DNA of 64,000 nucleotides from Fictibacillus nanhaiensis (GCA_016401345.1 JAEACG010000001.1:558001-622000); one strand, 5' to 3'; shown: positions 42,762 to 53,218, counted from the stretch's first letter. Numbers and translations are program-made. Notes: generated by a model not told the origin, from the letters alone.

Positions 42762-42941
42762 TTGATTTCATTCTTTACCGATTTAACGTTGCTGGCACTT
42801 TGTGTAGTTGGAATCACAGCACTCATGGGAAGCATCTCCCAATTCATTGCTGTAAAATTGTTCGGCGGTAAAAAAGTTTTTCATTTTGTGGATAAATCGA
42901 AGTCTTTTCAAGAAAACTGGAGACCTGTTAAAAGAAGATAA
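42762..42941 (+). CDS. Small membrane protein (59 aa), unknown function
   Basis: TTG at 42762 after AAAGGAGGAG. One hydrophobic segment (TLLALCVVGITALMGSISQF) and a basic C-terminus. The start, RBS and terminator downstream support a real gene. No family recognised. Confidence 0.65.
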   Translation: MISFFTDLTLLALCVVGITALMGSISQFIAVKLFGGKKVFHFVDKSKSFQENWRPVKRR

Positions 42942-42947
42942 AATGCG

Positions 42948-42972
42948 AACAACCCGTGAATTTTGGGTTGTT
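42948..42972 (+). terminator. Terminator of small membrane protein gene
   Basis: AACAACCC / GGGTTGTT then T-run. Confidence 0.85.
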
Positions 42973-43036
42973 TTTTACATTTCAAGTCCGAACTACTTTA
43001 TAATATAAGGGTAGCATACATAATAGAGGTGTTCAA

Positions 43037-44797
43037 ATGCATAAAAACCTTAGAACTTTCATCAACCAGTTAAGAGCTGAAAAAGAAATTGTAGAAATTC
43101 ATACAGAAGTTGATCCTTATTTAGAAATCCCTGAAATCCATAGACGTGTGATCTCAGAAGAAGGACCAGCTCTTCTGTTTACAAATGTTAAAGGTAAGAA
43201 TATTCCTGTTGTAACAAATCTTTTTGGAACAATAAAACGAGTAGACATGGCTTTTGGTCCAAAACCAGAGCAGTTAGTAAAAGAACTAGTAGGGTCGATC
43301 GATGAGTTAATGCCTCCCTCCCCTTCTGTCTTATGGAAGAAAAAAGGCATGATTAAAGATGTATTATCACTTGGCACGAAAGCAGTGAACAAAAATAAAG
43401 CTCCTTTATTAGAAACTTTTACGACAAATGTTAACATGCAAGACTTGCCTGCATTAACTGGCTGGCATTTAGATAGTAATCCGTTCGTAACTCTGCCACT
43501 CGTGTATACGGAACATCCAGATAAACATGAGCATAATCTCGGTATGTACAGAATTGAGATCAAAGAGAAAAACAAAACGGGGATTCACTGGCAGATTCAT
43601 AAAGGTGGAGGCTTCCACCATTATGCCGCTGAACAAAAAAACGAGGCATTACCTGTTACACTGTTTCTAGGCGGACCTCCTTCATTAATGATTTCAGCCA
43701 TCGCTCCACTTCCTGAAGCAGTTCCTGAACTTATGTTTTCTTCGATGTTAATGGGAGAGAAGTTAAGTCTTGCGCATGTTGATGGCCATCCGCATCCTTT
43801 AATTGCAGAGGCTGAGTTTGCGTTTGGAGGAGTTGTTCCACCACATGTTCGAGAACCTGAAGGACCATTCGGAGATCATTATGGCTACTATTCATGGGCA
43901 CATGATTTTCCAGTATTCAATGTTGATAAGATGTGGAAGCGAAAAGATGCCATCTATCCTGCAACGGTAGTTGGAAAACCAAAACAAGAAGATTATTTTA
44001 TCGGAGAATATCTGCAAAGATTGATGAGTCCATTATTCCCTGTTGTTATGAACGGTGTAAAAGATCTTTGGACGTATGCAGAAACAGGCTTTCATGCACT
44101 TGCAGGAGCTGTCGTGCGCGAATCTTATTATAAAGAAGGTTTAGCTCACGCGTTTCGTATTATGGGTGAAGGACAACTAACACTTACAAAGTTCTTGATG
44201 GTAACAAATAAGCCTGTAAACCTTCAAAATTTTGCAGAACTTGCAGAAGGGGTACTGGAGAGGTTTCTTCCTGAACGCGATCTCTTAATTATCCATGATA
44301 CTTCTATGGATACTCTTGATTATACCGGCCGTAAGTTCAATACAGGTTCAAAAGCAATTATGACGGGGCTAGGAGAACCTGTGCGAGAACTAAAACGCAC
44401 CTATGAAGGTGGAACTATTTCAGGCATCGGTGACGTAGGCGTATTTTGTGGTGGCTGTTTAACGGTAAGTGGACCATCGTTTGAGGAAGCACCTGACTTT
44501 GCAGAAAAACTACTTGTTAATGGTCACGATTCTTTCATAGACTGGCCATTAGTTTTCCTTGTAGATGATGCATCCATTGCTGCAACGCAGGCTGAATTCT
44601 TATGGACAACCTTTACACGGTTTGATCCAGCTTATGATGTTTATGCAAAAAGCACGATAGACAGAAATCGTATTAAATATGAAGGCACAATTATTATTGA
44701 TGCGCGAATGAAGCCATTCTATCCGGATGTGGTTGAAACTCGTGAAGATATTGATAAATTAGTGACAGATCGTTGGGATGAGTACTTTAAAAAGTAA
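43037..44797 (+). CDS. UbiD-family decarboxylase
   Basis: A protein of 586 residues of the UbiD family. It has IHWQIHKGGG (cofactor-binding Arg/Lys region), E-A-E-F-A-F-G-G-V-V-P, REPEGPFGDHYGYYS with the catalytic acidic/Arg residues, and a C-terminal IIIDARMKP. UbiD enzymes need prenylated FMN made by UbiX; no ubiX is nearby. The substrate could be an aromatic acid or a menaquinone intermediate. ATG follows AGAGGTG. B. subtilis does not have a UbiD gene at this position. Confidence 0.85.
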   Translation: MHKNLRTFINQLRAEKEIVEIHTEVDPYLEIPEIHRRVISEEGPALLFTNVKGKNIPVVTNLFGTIKRVDMAFGPKPEQLVKELVGSIDELMPPSPSVLWKKKGMIKDVLSLGTKAVNKNKAPLLETFTTNVNMQDLPALTGWHLDSNPFVTLPLVYTEHPDKHEHNLGMYRIEIKEKNKTGIHWQIHKGGGFHHYAAEQKNEALPVTLFLGGPPSLMISAIAPLPEAVPELMFSSMLMGEKLSLAHVDGHPHPLIAEAEFAFGGVVPPHVREPEGPFGDHYGYYSWAHDFPVFNVDKMWKRKDAIYPATVVGKPKQEDYFIGEYLQRLMSPLFPVVMNGVKDLWTYAETGFHALAGAVVRESYYKEGLAHAFRIMGEGQLTLTKFLMVTNKPVNLQNFAELAEGVLERFLPERDLLIIHDTSMDTLDYTGRKFNTGSKAIMTGLGEPVRELKRTYEGGTISGIGDVGVFCGGCLTVSGPSFEEAPDFAEKLLVNGHDSFIDWPLVFLVDDASIAATQAEFLWTTFTRFDPAYDVYAKSTIDRNRIKYEGTIIIDARMKPFYPDVVETREDIDKLVTDRWDEYFKK

Positions 44798-44823
44798 TCC
44801 TCTCTATAGCTTAGCAACAAAAG

Positions 44824-44843
44824 AAGAAGCGATTTCGCTTCTT
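44824..44843 (+). terminator. Terminator of ubiD-like gene
   Basis: AAGAAGCGA / TCGCTTCTT plus T-run. Confidence 0.85.
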
Positions 44844-44859
44844 TTTTTGGTTGTTTTAG

Positions 44860-44888
44860 TTGATAAATTGTCCAAATGGTGTTATTGT
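44860..44888 (+). promoter_or_regulatory. Sigma-A promoter of HD-domain gene
   Basis: TTGATA, 17 bases, TATTGT; about 38 bases before the start codon. Confidence 0.6.
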
Positions 44889-44926
44889 ATATAACAATAT
44901 ACATTTTTAGAGAAAGGAGAAATCAT

Positions 44927-45466
44927 ATGCGAAATATTAGCTTACTTGATCTATATAATCATCCTCATGTTCAAAAATATGTAAAGCGGTCAGGAATGGT
45001 TCATGCCATCTCAACAGCTTATCATGCATACCGTTTGTCTCAAAAATATGGTGTGAATCCTGATTTAGCGACAAAGGCTGCTTTTCTTCATGATATCGGT
45101 CACTATACATGGTACAAGAATGGTCATTGGGACTATGACATGTACAAAGAAAATGATATTCATGCGATTAAAGGTGCAGAACGCGCACATCGTATATTAG
45201 TATCTTTAGGTGAAGACCGTAAAAATGCAAAGGAAATTGCTCTTGCCATTTTACTGCACACCGATTCTTATCTCCCTGCTGGCTCGCTAAACCTTAATCC
45301 GTTGCAAAAAGTTGTTGCATTAGCTGACGAAGCAGATGAAGAACCAGGCGGAAGCCACCACTATCGTACGATTAGTGATATGAAAGCTATAACCATGATC
45401 AAAAAATTAGATGAAATGGTAGATGAATATCATGAAGAAGAAAAAGTAAAACACTCTGTTTCCTAA
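44927..45466 (+). CDS. HD-domain phosphohydrolase
   Basis: A protein of 179 residues with the HD signature: H in MVHAISTAYHAYRLS, then FLHDIGHY, AILLHTDSYLP and LADEADEEPG. These supply metal ligands for cleavage of phosphate esters or nucleotides. Substrate unknown. ATG at 44927 after AAAGGAG. Its stop codon lies inside the terminator hairpin. Confidence 0.85.
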   Translation: MRNISLLDLYNHPHVQKYVKRSGMVHAISTAYHAYRLSQKYGVNPDLATKAAFLHDIGHYTWYKNGHWDYDMYKENDIHAIKGAERAHRILVSLGEDRKNAKEIALAILLHTDSYLPAGSLNLNPLQKVVALADEADEEPGGSHHYRTISDMKAITMIKKLDEMVDEYHEEEKVKHSVS

Positions 45467-45485
45467 GAAAGGAAAAGAGTGTTTT
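45448..45485. terminator. Bidirectional terminator overlapping the HD stop codon
   Basis: AAAACACTCT-G-TTTCC / GGAAA-AGAGTGTTTT between the convergent HD and degV genes. Confidence 0.85.
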
Positions 45486-45506
45486 TAACATTCTTACATA
45501 TTATTT

Positions 45507-46358
45507 TTAGTAAGCTACAAATCCAATAGCCTTTTCACTCGAATATGTTCCGATCGTGCTTCCAAATCGAGTATAGATCACTTTTGGGAAACTAGATAAT
45601 GAGAATAATTCTTCAAATTCCTTTATCACTTCATCAGTAGAAGGAAAACTATGAATGAGGTAAAGTGTTTTCTCAGGATTTTCTGCTTTCCATTCAGAAA
45701 TATATTCTTTCATTTTCGAAAGACCCTTCTTACTTCCTCTAAACTTCCCAATGGTTTCAACAACGCCATCAATGATTGAAATCATCGGTTTAATATTTAA
45801 CATTCCTGCGATAGCACCTTGAACAGCAGATATTCTTCCACCTTTTTTCAAGTTTTCTAACGTTTCAAGCAGTACATACGCTTTAATGCCCGACTTCGTC
45901 TTCTCTAAGTTACTAACGATTTCAGTTAAAGCTTTTCCTTCACGTGCTAATTCAATCGCTTCATTTAGTAAAATTTGTACACCGCCTGAAGCGATACCGG
46001 AATCTAGAATGATCACTTTTTCTTGTTCTTCTTCAGTTAACATGCTCTTTCCGATCGTAGCACTTTGAACCGTTCCACTTAAGTTAGATGAGATGCCGAT
46101 GTATAGGACATCATGCCCTTTATCTACTTCTTTTTGAAAGGCTTCATAAAAAGATTGTGGAGAGGGCTGACTTGTTTTAGGAAGTTCTGGTTCCATACTC
46201 ATACGTTTATAAAATTCATCTTCAGTAATGTTCACGCCATCTAAATAATGGTCTTCTCCAAATTGTACATTCAAAGGTACAACGGTTAACGAATAATCCA
46301 GTTTCTCAAGATCTATTTTAAGGTCACTTGCGCTATCTACTATAAAACTAAGGTTCAT
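45507..46358 (-). CDS. degV: DegV-family fatty-acid-binding protein
   Basis: A protein of 283 residues with the DegV pattern: N-terminal FIVDSASDL, TSQPSPQSFYEAF, GISSNLSGTVQSA (the Thr/Ser-rich fatty acid pocket) and C-terminal RFGSTIGTYSSEKAIGFVAY. DegV (FakB) proteins bind fatty acids and present them to FakA kinase. The gene starts at ATG 46358. FakA is not in the window. Confidence 0.9.
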   Translation of the reverse strand: MNLSFIVDSASDLKIDLEKLDYSLTVVPLNVQFGEDHYLDGVNITEDEFYKRMSMEPELPKTSQPSPQSFYEAFQKEVDKGHDVLYIGISSNLSGTVQSATIGKSMLTEEEQEKVIILDSGIASGGVQILLNEAIELAREGKALTEIVSNLEKTKSGIKAYVLLETLENLKKGGRISAVQGAIAGMLNIKPMISIIDGVVETIGKFRGSKKGLSKMKEYISEWKAENPEKTLYLIHSFPSTDEVIKEFEELFSLSSFPKVIYTRFGSTIGTYSSEKAIGFVAY

Positions 46359-46447
46359 ATTGTTCTACCCCATTTCTGCTTCTCGATCAATTATTAGGGA
46401 TGTATAAAGAATTGTATACGCTTTACACACTTCTATTAGTTTAACAT

Positions 46448-46481
46448 AAAAACGACCTCCTGTATTATAGGAGATCGTTTT
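46448..46481 (-). terminator. Terminator of opp operon
   Basis: AAAACGA-C-CTCCT / AGGAG-A-TCGTTTT stem after oppF, with a T-rich tract. Confidence 0.8.
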
Positions 46482-46488
46482 AAATGTG

Positions 46489-47487
46489 TTAATTCTGTTG
46501 CTTTACAGCTTCTTCATCATAAAGGTGACATGCTACCCAATGACCTTCTCTAGCTTCTTGCCATTTAGGTTTAACTGCTGCACACACATCCATTGCATGT
46601 GGGCAACGAGTACGGAAACGGCAGCCACTTGGAGGATTGATCGGACTCGGAACATCTCCCTCTAAGATGATACGTTCACGGCTTCTTTCAAGTTCAGGAT
46701 CCGGAACTGGAATCGCTGATAAAAGAGCTTGTGTATACGGGTGAAGCGGCTCTTCATAAAGCTCATCACTTGTTGTAAGCTCTACGATATTACCTAGGTA
46801 CATTACACCTACACGATCAGAAATATGTTTAACCATAGATAGATCATGGGCAATAAATAGGTAAGTAAGTCCACGTTCTTTTTGCAGTTCCATCATCAAG
46901 TTAACAACTTGCGCTTGAATGGATACGTCTAGAGCTGAAATCGGCTCATCGGCAATAATAAAGTCCGGATCTACGGCTAGTGCACGAGCAATACCGATAC
47001 GTTGACGCTGTCCACCTGAGAATTCATGCGGGTAGCGGTTTGCGTGTTCTTTATTTAATCCTACTGTTTCAAGTAGTTCATAAACTCGATTTTCACGGTC
47101 TTTCTTTGTTTTCGCCAATCCGTGGATATCGATACCTTCAGCAATAATATCCTTAACGGTCATACGCGGATTAAGAGAAGCGTATGGATCTTGGAAGATC
47201 ATTTGCATTTTGCGGTTAAATTTCTTTAACTCAGAACGAGACTTTTTATCATGAACATCATCGCCTTCGTAAAAAACTTCACCATCAGTAGCATCATATA
47301 GACGAATAATTGTACGTCCAGTTGTAGATTTACCACAACCTGACTCACCTACAAGTCCAAGTGTTTCTCCTTTATAAATATCAAAGGAAACATCATCTAC
47401 AGCTTTTAGTACGCCCTTTTTTCCAGCTGGGAAATACTTTTTAAGATTTTTTACTTCTAATAATTTTTCTCTTTCTACTACTGCCAT
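46489..47487 (-). CDS. oppF: Oligopeptide ABC transporter ATP-binding protein OppF
   Basis: A protein of 332 residues with Walker A GESGCGKS, signature LSGG-type [15 protein letters not shown], Walker [12 protein letters not shown], and a C-terminal oligo_HPY extension (CPHAMDVC...) that can bind an Fe-S cluster. Last gene of oppABCDF. Its ATG overlaps the oppD stop. Confidence 0.95.
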   Translation of the reverse strand: MAVVEREKLLEVKNLKKYFPAGKKGVLKAVDDVSFDIYKGETLGLVGESGCGKSTTGRTIIRLYDATDGEVFYEGDDVHDKKSRSELKKFNRKMQMIFQDPYASLNPRMTVKDIIAEGIDIHGLAKTKKDRENRVYELLETVGLNKEHANRYPHEFSGGQRQRIGIARALAVDPDFIIADEPISALDVSIQAQVVNLMMELQKERGLTYLFIAHDLSMVKHISDRVGVMYLGNIVELTTSDELYEEPLHPYTQALLSAIPVPDPELERSRERIILEGDVPSPINPPSGCRFRTRCPHAMDVCAAVKPKWQEAREGHWVACHLYDEEAVKQQN

Positions 47488-48506
47488 TATCGAGCACCCC
47501 CAACTAATGCCTCTTCCGGCGGTTCAACTTTTGGCGCTCGCTCATCTAATAACCAGCAAGCTGCTTTGTGAGAAGAAGATACATCTGTAGCTTCAGGCAT
47601 ATTCTCCAAACAAACTTCCATTGCATATGGACAACGCGCTGCAAACGGACATCCCTTTGGAGGATTCATTAGATCAGGCGGTGTTCCTGGAATCGCTAAA
47701 AGTTCTTTTGATTCTGCATTTATCTTCGGCATTGAAGCCAATAATCCCCAAGTGTACGGGTGTTTCGGCTTATAAAAGATTTCATCAACTGTTCCAGTCT
47801 CAACGATCATACCACCGTACATTACAGCTACACGTTGAGCTAAGTTAGCTACAACTCCAAGATCATGTGTGATCAAGATAATCGCTGTACCTGTTTTATC
47901 TTGTAGATCACGCATCAAGTCAAGAATCTGTGCTTGGATAGTAACATCTAGCGCTGTTGTAGGTTCATCAGCGATTAATACTTTTGGGTTACAAGATAGT
48001 GCAATTGCGATAACTACACGCTGACGCATTCCACCTGAAAATTGATGAGGATATTCATCCACACGAAGCTCAGGATTAGGAATACCAACAAGTTTTAGTA
48101 AGTTGATAGAACGTTCTTTTGCTTCACTCTTGCTCATGTTTTGGTGCTTACGTAGACCTTCCATAATCTGTTTACCGATTGTCATCGTCGGGTTAAGAGA
48201 TGTCATAGGATCTTGGAAGATCATCGAGATTTCAGCACCACGAATTTTTTCCATCTCACGTTCTGATGCTTTTGCAAGGTCTTTCCCTTGAAACTTAATC
48301 GACCCTTGCTTGATCGAACCAATTTTATTTGGTAACAGTCTCATGATTGATTTAGATGTTACTGATTTACCTGAACCAGATTCACCAACGATAGCAAGTG
48401 ATTCACCTTTATCTAATGTAAAGCTAACGCCACGAACGGCCTTAACTTCTCCCCCATACGTCTGGAAGGAGACATGTATGTTTTCTAACTCTAATAGTTT
48501 TTCCAT
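47487..48506 (-). CDS. oppD: Oligopeptide ABC transporter ATP-binding protein OppD
   Basis: A protein of 339 residues with [34 protein letters not shown] and the C-terminal Cys cluster [14 protein letters not shown]. OppD and OppF together power peptide uptake. Start ATG 48506, 16 bases after the oppC stop. Confidence 0.95.
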   Translation of the reverse strand: MEKLLELENIHVSFQTYGGEVKAVRGVSFTLDKGESLAIVGESGSGKSVTSKSIMRLLPNKIGSIKQGSIKFQGKDLAKASEREMEKIRGAEISMIFQDPMTSLNPTMTIGKQIMEGLRKHQNMSKSEAKERSINLLKLVGIPNPELRVDEYPHQFSGGMRQRVVIAIALSCNPKVLIADEPTTALDVTIQAQILDLMRDLQDKTGTAIILITHDLGVVANLAQRVAVMYGGMIVETGTVDEIFYKPKHPYTWGLLASMPKINAESKELLAIPGTPPDLMNPPKGCPFAARCPYAMEVCLENMPEATDVSSSHKAACWLLDERAPKVEPPEEALVGGAR

Positions 48507-48522
48507 TTATATAATCCCCTTC

Positions 48523-49545
48523 CTATCTTCTCATCTTAGGATCAAGCGCGTCACGAAGACCATCACCAAGAAGGTTAAAGCTGATCATCAGTATACATAA
48601 TACTGAAGCAGGATAGATTGCTAAGTGAGGATAGATTCTAATGGATCTAAACCCATCCGCAATCAACGATCCTAGGGAAGCGATCGGCGGCTGAATTCCT
48701 AAACCGATAAAGCTTAAGAACGATTCAAAGAATATTGCCCCAGGAATAGTGAACGTACTTGTAACGATAATTGCACCTAGTGTGTTTGGTAATAGATGCT
48801 TAGAAATTAATCTACCATTAGTTGATCCGAGTGTTCTGGATGCTAAAACAAACTCACGATTCTTTAATGATATGATCTGTGCCCGTACGATACGTGACAT
48901 ACCTATCCAACCTGTAATTACTAATGCGAGTGTTATAGAGAGTATCCCTGGGTCTAGTATGATGATGAACAAGATGATTACCACCAAGTTAGGAATACCA
49001 TATAAAATTTCTACGATACGCTGCATGATGTCATCTGTTCTTCCACCGTAAAATGCAGAAACCCCACCATAAACAACTCCGATAATTAATTCAATTGCTG
49101 ATGCTAAAAATGCAATGTATAAAGAAATCTGCGTCCCTTTCCAAACCCTAGTCCACTGATCTCGTCCTAAGCTATCTGTACCGAACCAGAAGTAGTCATC
49201 TTTCGGAACATTCTTCATTTCATATTGATTCACATCTCTAATGTCTACACCATTTACTCCAAGAAACTCAATTTTTTCAAGCCCAGGAATTTTGGGTGGT
49301 AAGTTAGATCTCATTAGTTCTTGATCATCTATTCCATACTTTGTAAATGTAGGTGCAATCAATGAAAACACTATGATGAACACGATAGCGAAAAGGCCTA
49401 ACATTGCACCTTTGTTTTGTTTAAGACGTCTAAAGGCATCTTGCCAAAAGCTTAAGCTTGGTTTAGAAATTTCTTCTGCTTTGTCTGAATTAAGATTCGC
49501 TGGGCGGAATAAATCTGGTGTTAGTTTGCGTTCTGACATACTCAT
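48523..49545 (-). CDS. oppC: Oligopeptide ABC transporter permease OppC
   Basis: A protein of 340 residues. A cytosolic N-terminus (about 40 residues) leads to six membrane segments; the coupling-helix loop is in SRTLGSTNGRLISKHLLPNTLGAIIV. Start ATG 49545 overlaps the oppB stop. Overlaps indicate coupled translation. Confidence 0.93.
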   Translation of the reverse strand: MSMSERKLTPDLFRPANLNSDKAEEISKPSLSFWQDAFRRLKQNKGAMLGLFAIVFIIVFSLIAPTFTKYGIDDQELMRSNLPPKIPGLEKIEFLGVNGVDIRDVNQYEMKNVPKDDYFWFGTDSLGRDQWTRVWKGTQISLYIAFLASAIELIIGVVYGGVSAFYGGRTDDIMQRIVEILYGIPNLVVIILFIIILDPGILSITLALVITGWIGMSRIVRAQIISLKNREFVLASRTLGSTNGRLISKHLLPNTLGAIIVTSTFTIPGAIFFESFLSFIGLGIQPPIASLGSLIADGFRSIRIYPHLAIYPASVLCILMISFNLLGDGLRDALDPKMRR

Positions 49546-50474
49546 TATGATTTACCTCCTGCTACACGAATACGTGGATCAATGATGCCGTATAAGATAT
49601 CTACAATTAAAATAATGGAAACGATTAAGAAACTATAAAAAATAGTAGTACCCATAATTACTGGGTAATCATTTACCGTGATAGCTTTAACAAACTGTTC
49701 TCCAATACCAGGTATCGCAAAAATATTTTCAATTACTAAAGATCCTGTAATTAGACCGATTGCCATTGGCCCGAGAATTGTTACGATAGGTATTAAACTA
49801 TTTCTTACTGAGTGTTTAAATATTACAGCGGATTTGCTTACTCCTTTTGAACGTGCCATAAGGATGTAATCTGTTCCTAGTATCTCTAGCATTTCAGTAC
49901 GCATGAAACGAGCTACTGTAGCAATAACTCCAACGGATAAAGAGAATGCTGGCATGATGTGGTATTCCGGACCGTTCCAGAATGCAACTGGAAGCCATCC
50001 AAGTTTAACACCTACGTAGTATTGCAAAAGCCCTGCAAATACAAACGATGGTATTGCTATTCCGAATACAGCTATAACCATAGCCCCGTAATCCAAGAAT
50101 GTATTATGCCTTAACGCAGCCAAAATACCCAGCAACAGTCCGACAATAGTCCCGAACAATAACGCTTCAAAACCAACAGTAGCTGATGGTCCCATACCAT
50201 TGACAATCAATGAATTGACGGTACGTCCATCAAACTGAAACGTATATCCTAAATCACCCTGTGCCAATTTCGTAATATAGTTGATGTACTGAACAGGCAC
50301 CGGGTCATTTAACCCGTATTTTTCATTTAATGCGTACCTTTGAGTTTCCGTTAACTTATCTTGATTGTTAAATGGAGAACCCGGTAACAGCTTCATTAAA
50401 AAGAATGTAATCGTTGCAATGATCAGCAAAGTTAAAAGCATATATAGAATTCGCTGTGTAATATAGCGCAACAT
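49545..50474 (-). CDS. oppB: Oligopeptide ABC transporter permease OppB
   Basis: A protein of 309 residues, start ATG 50474 after GGGGGAGG (a longer frame without RBS was rejected). Six membrane segments and the permease loop ARSKGVSKSAVIFKHSVRNSLIPI. It forms the channel with OppC. Confidence 0.93.
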   Translation of the reverse strand: MLRYITQRILYMLLTLLIIATITFFLMKLLPGSPFNNQDKLTETQRYALNEKYGLNDPVPVQYINYITKLAQGDLGYTFQFDGRTVNSLIVNGMGPSATVGFEALLFGTIVGLLLGILAALRHNTFLDYGAMVIAVFGIAIPSFVFAGLLQYYVGVKLGWLPVAFWNGPEYHIMPAFSLSVGVIATVARFMRTEMLEILGTDYILMARSKGVSKSAVIFKHSVRNSLIPIVTILGPMAIGLITGSLVIENIFAIPGIGEQFVKAITVNDYPVIMGTTIFYSFLIVSIILIVDILYGIIDPRIRVAGGKS

Positions 50475-50644
50475 TACAAACACCTCCCCCAAATGTTTCA
50501 AGCCTTAATATTTTGAAATCTTTCTGTAATATCTATCTTAAGGGACAAAATATTTTATATCAATAGAAAATATTCTTTTTTCGACATTTTCTGATTTCTT
50601 TTTACATTATAAAAATTCCCAACTGCCCTTTTCATGGCAAAAAA

Positions 50645-50675
50645 GAGAGTACATGTCAGGAACACATGTACTCTC
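50645..50675 (-). terminator. Intercistronic hairpin between oppA and oppB
   Basis: A perfect 12-bp stem GAGAGTACATGT / ACATGTACTCTC with T-run on the minus strand, in the gap between oppA and oppB. It should stop most transcripts after oppA, leaving OppA in excess over the membrane parts. Confidence 0.85.
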
Positions 50676-50714
50676 CTGAGAAAAACTATTTACTATTTTT
50701 CAATAGTACAATTA

Positions 50715-52397
50715 TTACTGTTTACCATCGATATAGATCCACTTGTAAGAAACATCTGCACCAAATAAGTGGTTAACTACACCTTTTACATAAGGTTTAC
50801 GAAGTCCAGTTACACCTCTTTGGTAAATTGGAGAGATTGCTTGATCTTCAAAAAGTACTTTTTCTGCTTCAAGCATCATATCCCAACGCTTGTTAACGTC
50901 AGTTTCTTTCTTCGCGTTATTAACTAGCTCGTCATACTTAGGGTTAGAATATTCCATTTGGTTATGAGCTCCACCAGTTACGAACATGTCGATGAAAGTC
51001 ATTGGATCTTGATAGTCAGGACCCCAACCAGCATAAGAAATGTCATACTCACCTTTAGACTCTAGCTCAAGTTTTTGCTTGAACGGTTGAGCTTTAATAG
51101 AAACTTTCAAACCAGGTAGGTTCTTTTCTAATTGGTTCTTAATGTATTCTCCGTCTTTCTTAGCACCATCAGAATCATAGTTCAAGAACTCAATAGCAAC
51201 TTCTTTCTTACCAATTTCTTTAAGTCCTTTTTCCCAAAGCTTTTTCGCTTCTTCAGGATCAAATTTACCAAAGTCTCCGTTCGTTTTACGGAAATCTTCG
51301 TTACCTTCAGGGCTGAACGTGAACTCACCAGGTACTAAGTAGTAAGCTGGAGTAGATCCGTTGTTAAGTAATACATCAACTAGAGCTTTTTTATCGTAAG
51401 CCATATCAATTGCCTTACGGATATTTACGTTTTTAAGTTCTTCTCTTTTTTGGTTGATACGTAGGAAGAACACAGTTGCTTCACCACGAGTGTAAAGATC
51501 TTCGTTACCTTGGAACTGATCAACAAACTCAGAGTTTAATCCAACCGTATCGACTTGACCTGTTTCATATAAGTTAACACCTGTAGCTACGTCTTTAACG
51601 ATTTTTACGTTAACTTCGTCAAGCTTCACAGTGTCTTTGTCCCAATATTGATCGTTCTTCTTCATTTGCCATCCTTCGTTATGCTTCCACTCAGAAAGAA
51701 CGAAAGGACCATTGTAGATCATTGTGTTAGCTTCAAGGGAGAACTTATCACCTTGAGATTTAACATATTCTTCTTTTTGCGGGTAGAACGTTGCAAATCC
51801 AGTTAGTCCTAGGAAATAAGGAGCTGGAGCTTCAAGAGTTACTTCAAGAGTCGTTTCATCAACTGCTTTAACACCTAACTCTTCTACTTTACCGTATAAT
51901 GGGTCACCATCAGTTTGGATCGCGTTTGCGTTCTTAACAGGTCCCATGATGTAAGCATACTCAGAAAGAGTATCTGGGTGTAATGCTTTTTGCCAAGCGT
52001 AAACGAAATCTTTCGCTACTACTTGAGAACCATCGCTCCATTTAGCGTCTGGATTTAATTTGAACGTGTAAACTGTGCCATCTTCGTTTACTTTGTGACT
52101 TTCAGCAACACCTTCAGTTGGTTGATTGTCTTTATCAAGACGATATAATCCTTCGAACACGTTGTTCATTACTTCAAATGAAACTGCATCTGTTGCTTGT
52201 GAAGAATCCATTGATGGAATCTCCGTTGAATCAACAAGATTAAGTACTTGTGGCTCATTTGGCTTTTCAGTTGCTTTCTCGCCTTCGCCGCCTTTAGAAT
52301 CGCTTGCCTTGTCTTTGTCTCCGCCACTACATGCAGCTAAGAACATGCTTAGTACAAGTACTAATGTAAGAAGCAATGACCATTTTGACTTCTTCAT
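50715..52397 (-). CDS. oppA: Oligopeptide-binding lipoprotein OppA
   Basis: A protein of 560 residues of SBP family 5. N-terminal signal with lipobox L-A-A-C23 followed by SGGDKDKA. Domain motifs include YAWQKALHPDTLSEYA, and the C-terminal QAISPIYQRG. It captures peptides on the outside of the membrane; in B. subtilis it is needed for Phr/competence and sporulation signalling. It heads the opp operon; the other four genes follow after the hairpin. Confidence 0.95.
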   Translation of the reverse strand: MKKSKWSLLLTLVLVLSMFLAACSGGDKDKASDSKGGEGEKATEKPNEPQVLNLVDSTEIPSMDSSQATDAVSFEVMNNVFEGLYRLDKDNQPTEGVAESHKVNEDGTVYTFKLNPDAKWSDGSQVVAKDFVYAWQKALHPDTLSEYAYIMGPVKNANAIQTDGDPLYGKVEELGVKAVDETTLEVTLEAPAPYFLGLTGFATFYPQKEEYVKSQGDKFSLEANTMIYNGPFVLSEWKHNEGWQMKKNDQYWDKDTVKLDEVNVKIVKDVATGVNLYETGQVDTVGLNSEFVDQFQGNEDLYTRGEATVFFLRINQKREELKNVNIRKAIDMAYDKKALVDVLLNNGSTPAYYLVPGEFTFSPEGNEDFRKTNGDFGKFDPEEAKKLWEKGLKEIGKKEVAIEFLNYDSDGAKKDGEYIKNQLEKNLPGLKVSIKAQPFKQKLELESKGEYDISYAGWGPDYQDPMTFIDMFVTGGAHNQMEYSNPKYDELVNNAKKETDVNKRWDMMLEAEKVLFEDQAISPIYQRGVTGLRKPYVKGVVNHLFGADVSYKWIYIDGKQ

Positions 52398-52828
52398 GAG
52401 TCGACCTCCCCTTTTTATCCTGTTAAATTGTTAGCAGATAAAAGCATCAAGAATTATCAGACATTTTCATCTACAAGTTCGATTATACAAGTTTTCAAAC
52501 AATTGTGCATTTATTTTTTTTAAGAGTTTTACAAAAAGCCCATTATATTTACTTTTCCTTAACAAAAAATAGGTATATATACCTATTACTAAATAGGGTT
52601 TATTTTCTGATAATTCTACAAATTTTACCAAAATTATGTGTAAACTAGCATGAATATTACATTCTCGATTTTTTGTGAGGATAAGACATGCTTCACTTTG
52701 TAAGATAATTCGTCATTTTTATATTTCATTTGTTACAATGGGAGTAAAGTCTGACGGTATAATTCAAAAAATATGGTACATTTCTTTATGTTTATGGTGT
52801 AATTCTTACTAGATGGAGGCTTCTACAG
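52398..52828. other. 431-base intergenic region, oppA and DUF3899-like gene, divergent
   Basis: AT-rich, without an ORF that has an RBS. On the minus strand a TATAAT (52482-52487) with a weak -35 sixteen to seventeen bases upstream is the best oppA promoter. On the plus strand TATAAT at about 52760 may serve the next gene. Nothing else seen. Confidence 0.5.
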
Positions 52829-53200
52829 ATGAACATACTTTTTAAGAGAATCCTGATCATATCAGCGTTCCCTGTCGTGATAGCATTTGGTGTTAGTTTA
52901 ATATCTTCCGGACCTTTTACCCTTGAAAAATACGTAAATACTTTATTTTATTTTTCATTATCGATTGCGCTTATTGGCATTGCTTTATACGTAGCAAAAG
53001 GTGGATTCTTTGATTTTATAACGTACAGCTTTAAAAAAGTGGCTCGATCATTATCAAGACATCCAGAGATCGATGATGTGGTTTCATTTAAGACAAACTT
53101 TCAAGTATCAGAGCGAATAAATGTCTCATATATGAAGTCGTTTTTATACAGTGGCCTTCTTTTAACTTTCATCACGATTGCCGTTGCATATCTTCTATAA
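52829..53200 (+). CDS. DUF3899-like membrane protein
   Basis: A protein of 123 residues with three hydrophobic segments (about 5-28, 37-60, 103-123) and a charged loop of about 35 residues between the second and third. This is the usual layout of DUF3899 proteins that precede trpS in Bacillus. The family name is from memory. Function unknown. ATG follows GGAGG. The promoter of trpS lies inside its 3' end. Confidence 0.65.
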   Translation: MNILFKRILIISAFPVVIAFGVSLISSGPFTLEKYVNTLFYFSLSIALIGIALYVAKGGFFDFITYSFKKVARSLSRHPEIDDVVSFKTNFQVSERINVSYMKSFLYSGLLLTFITIAVAYLL

Positions 53201-53212
53201 TTTGTGTATACT
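53184..53212 (+). promoter_or_regulatory. Sigma-A promoter of the T-box-trpS unit
   Basis: TTGCAT, 17 bases, TATACT, overlapping the end of the DUF3899-like gene and lying a few bases ahead of the T-box leader. Confidence 0.75.
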
Positions 53213-53218
53213 ACAAAA

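Noticed and set aside
44927-45466. HD-domain gene as anti-phage nucleotide hydrolase
   Set aside because: It has its own promoter and terminator and housekeeping neighbours; no effector gene is linked.
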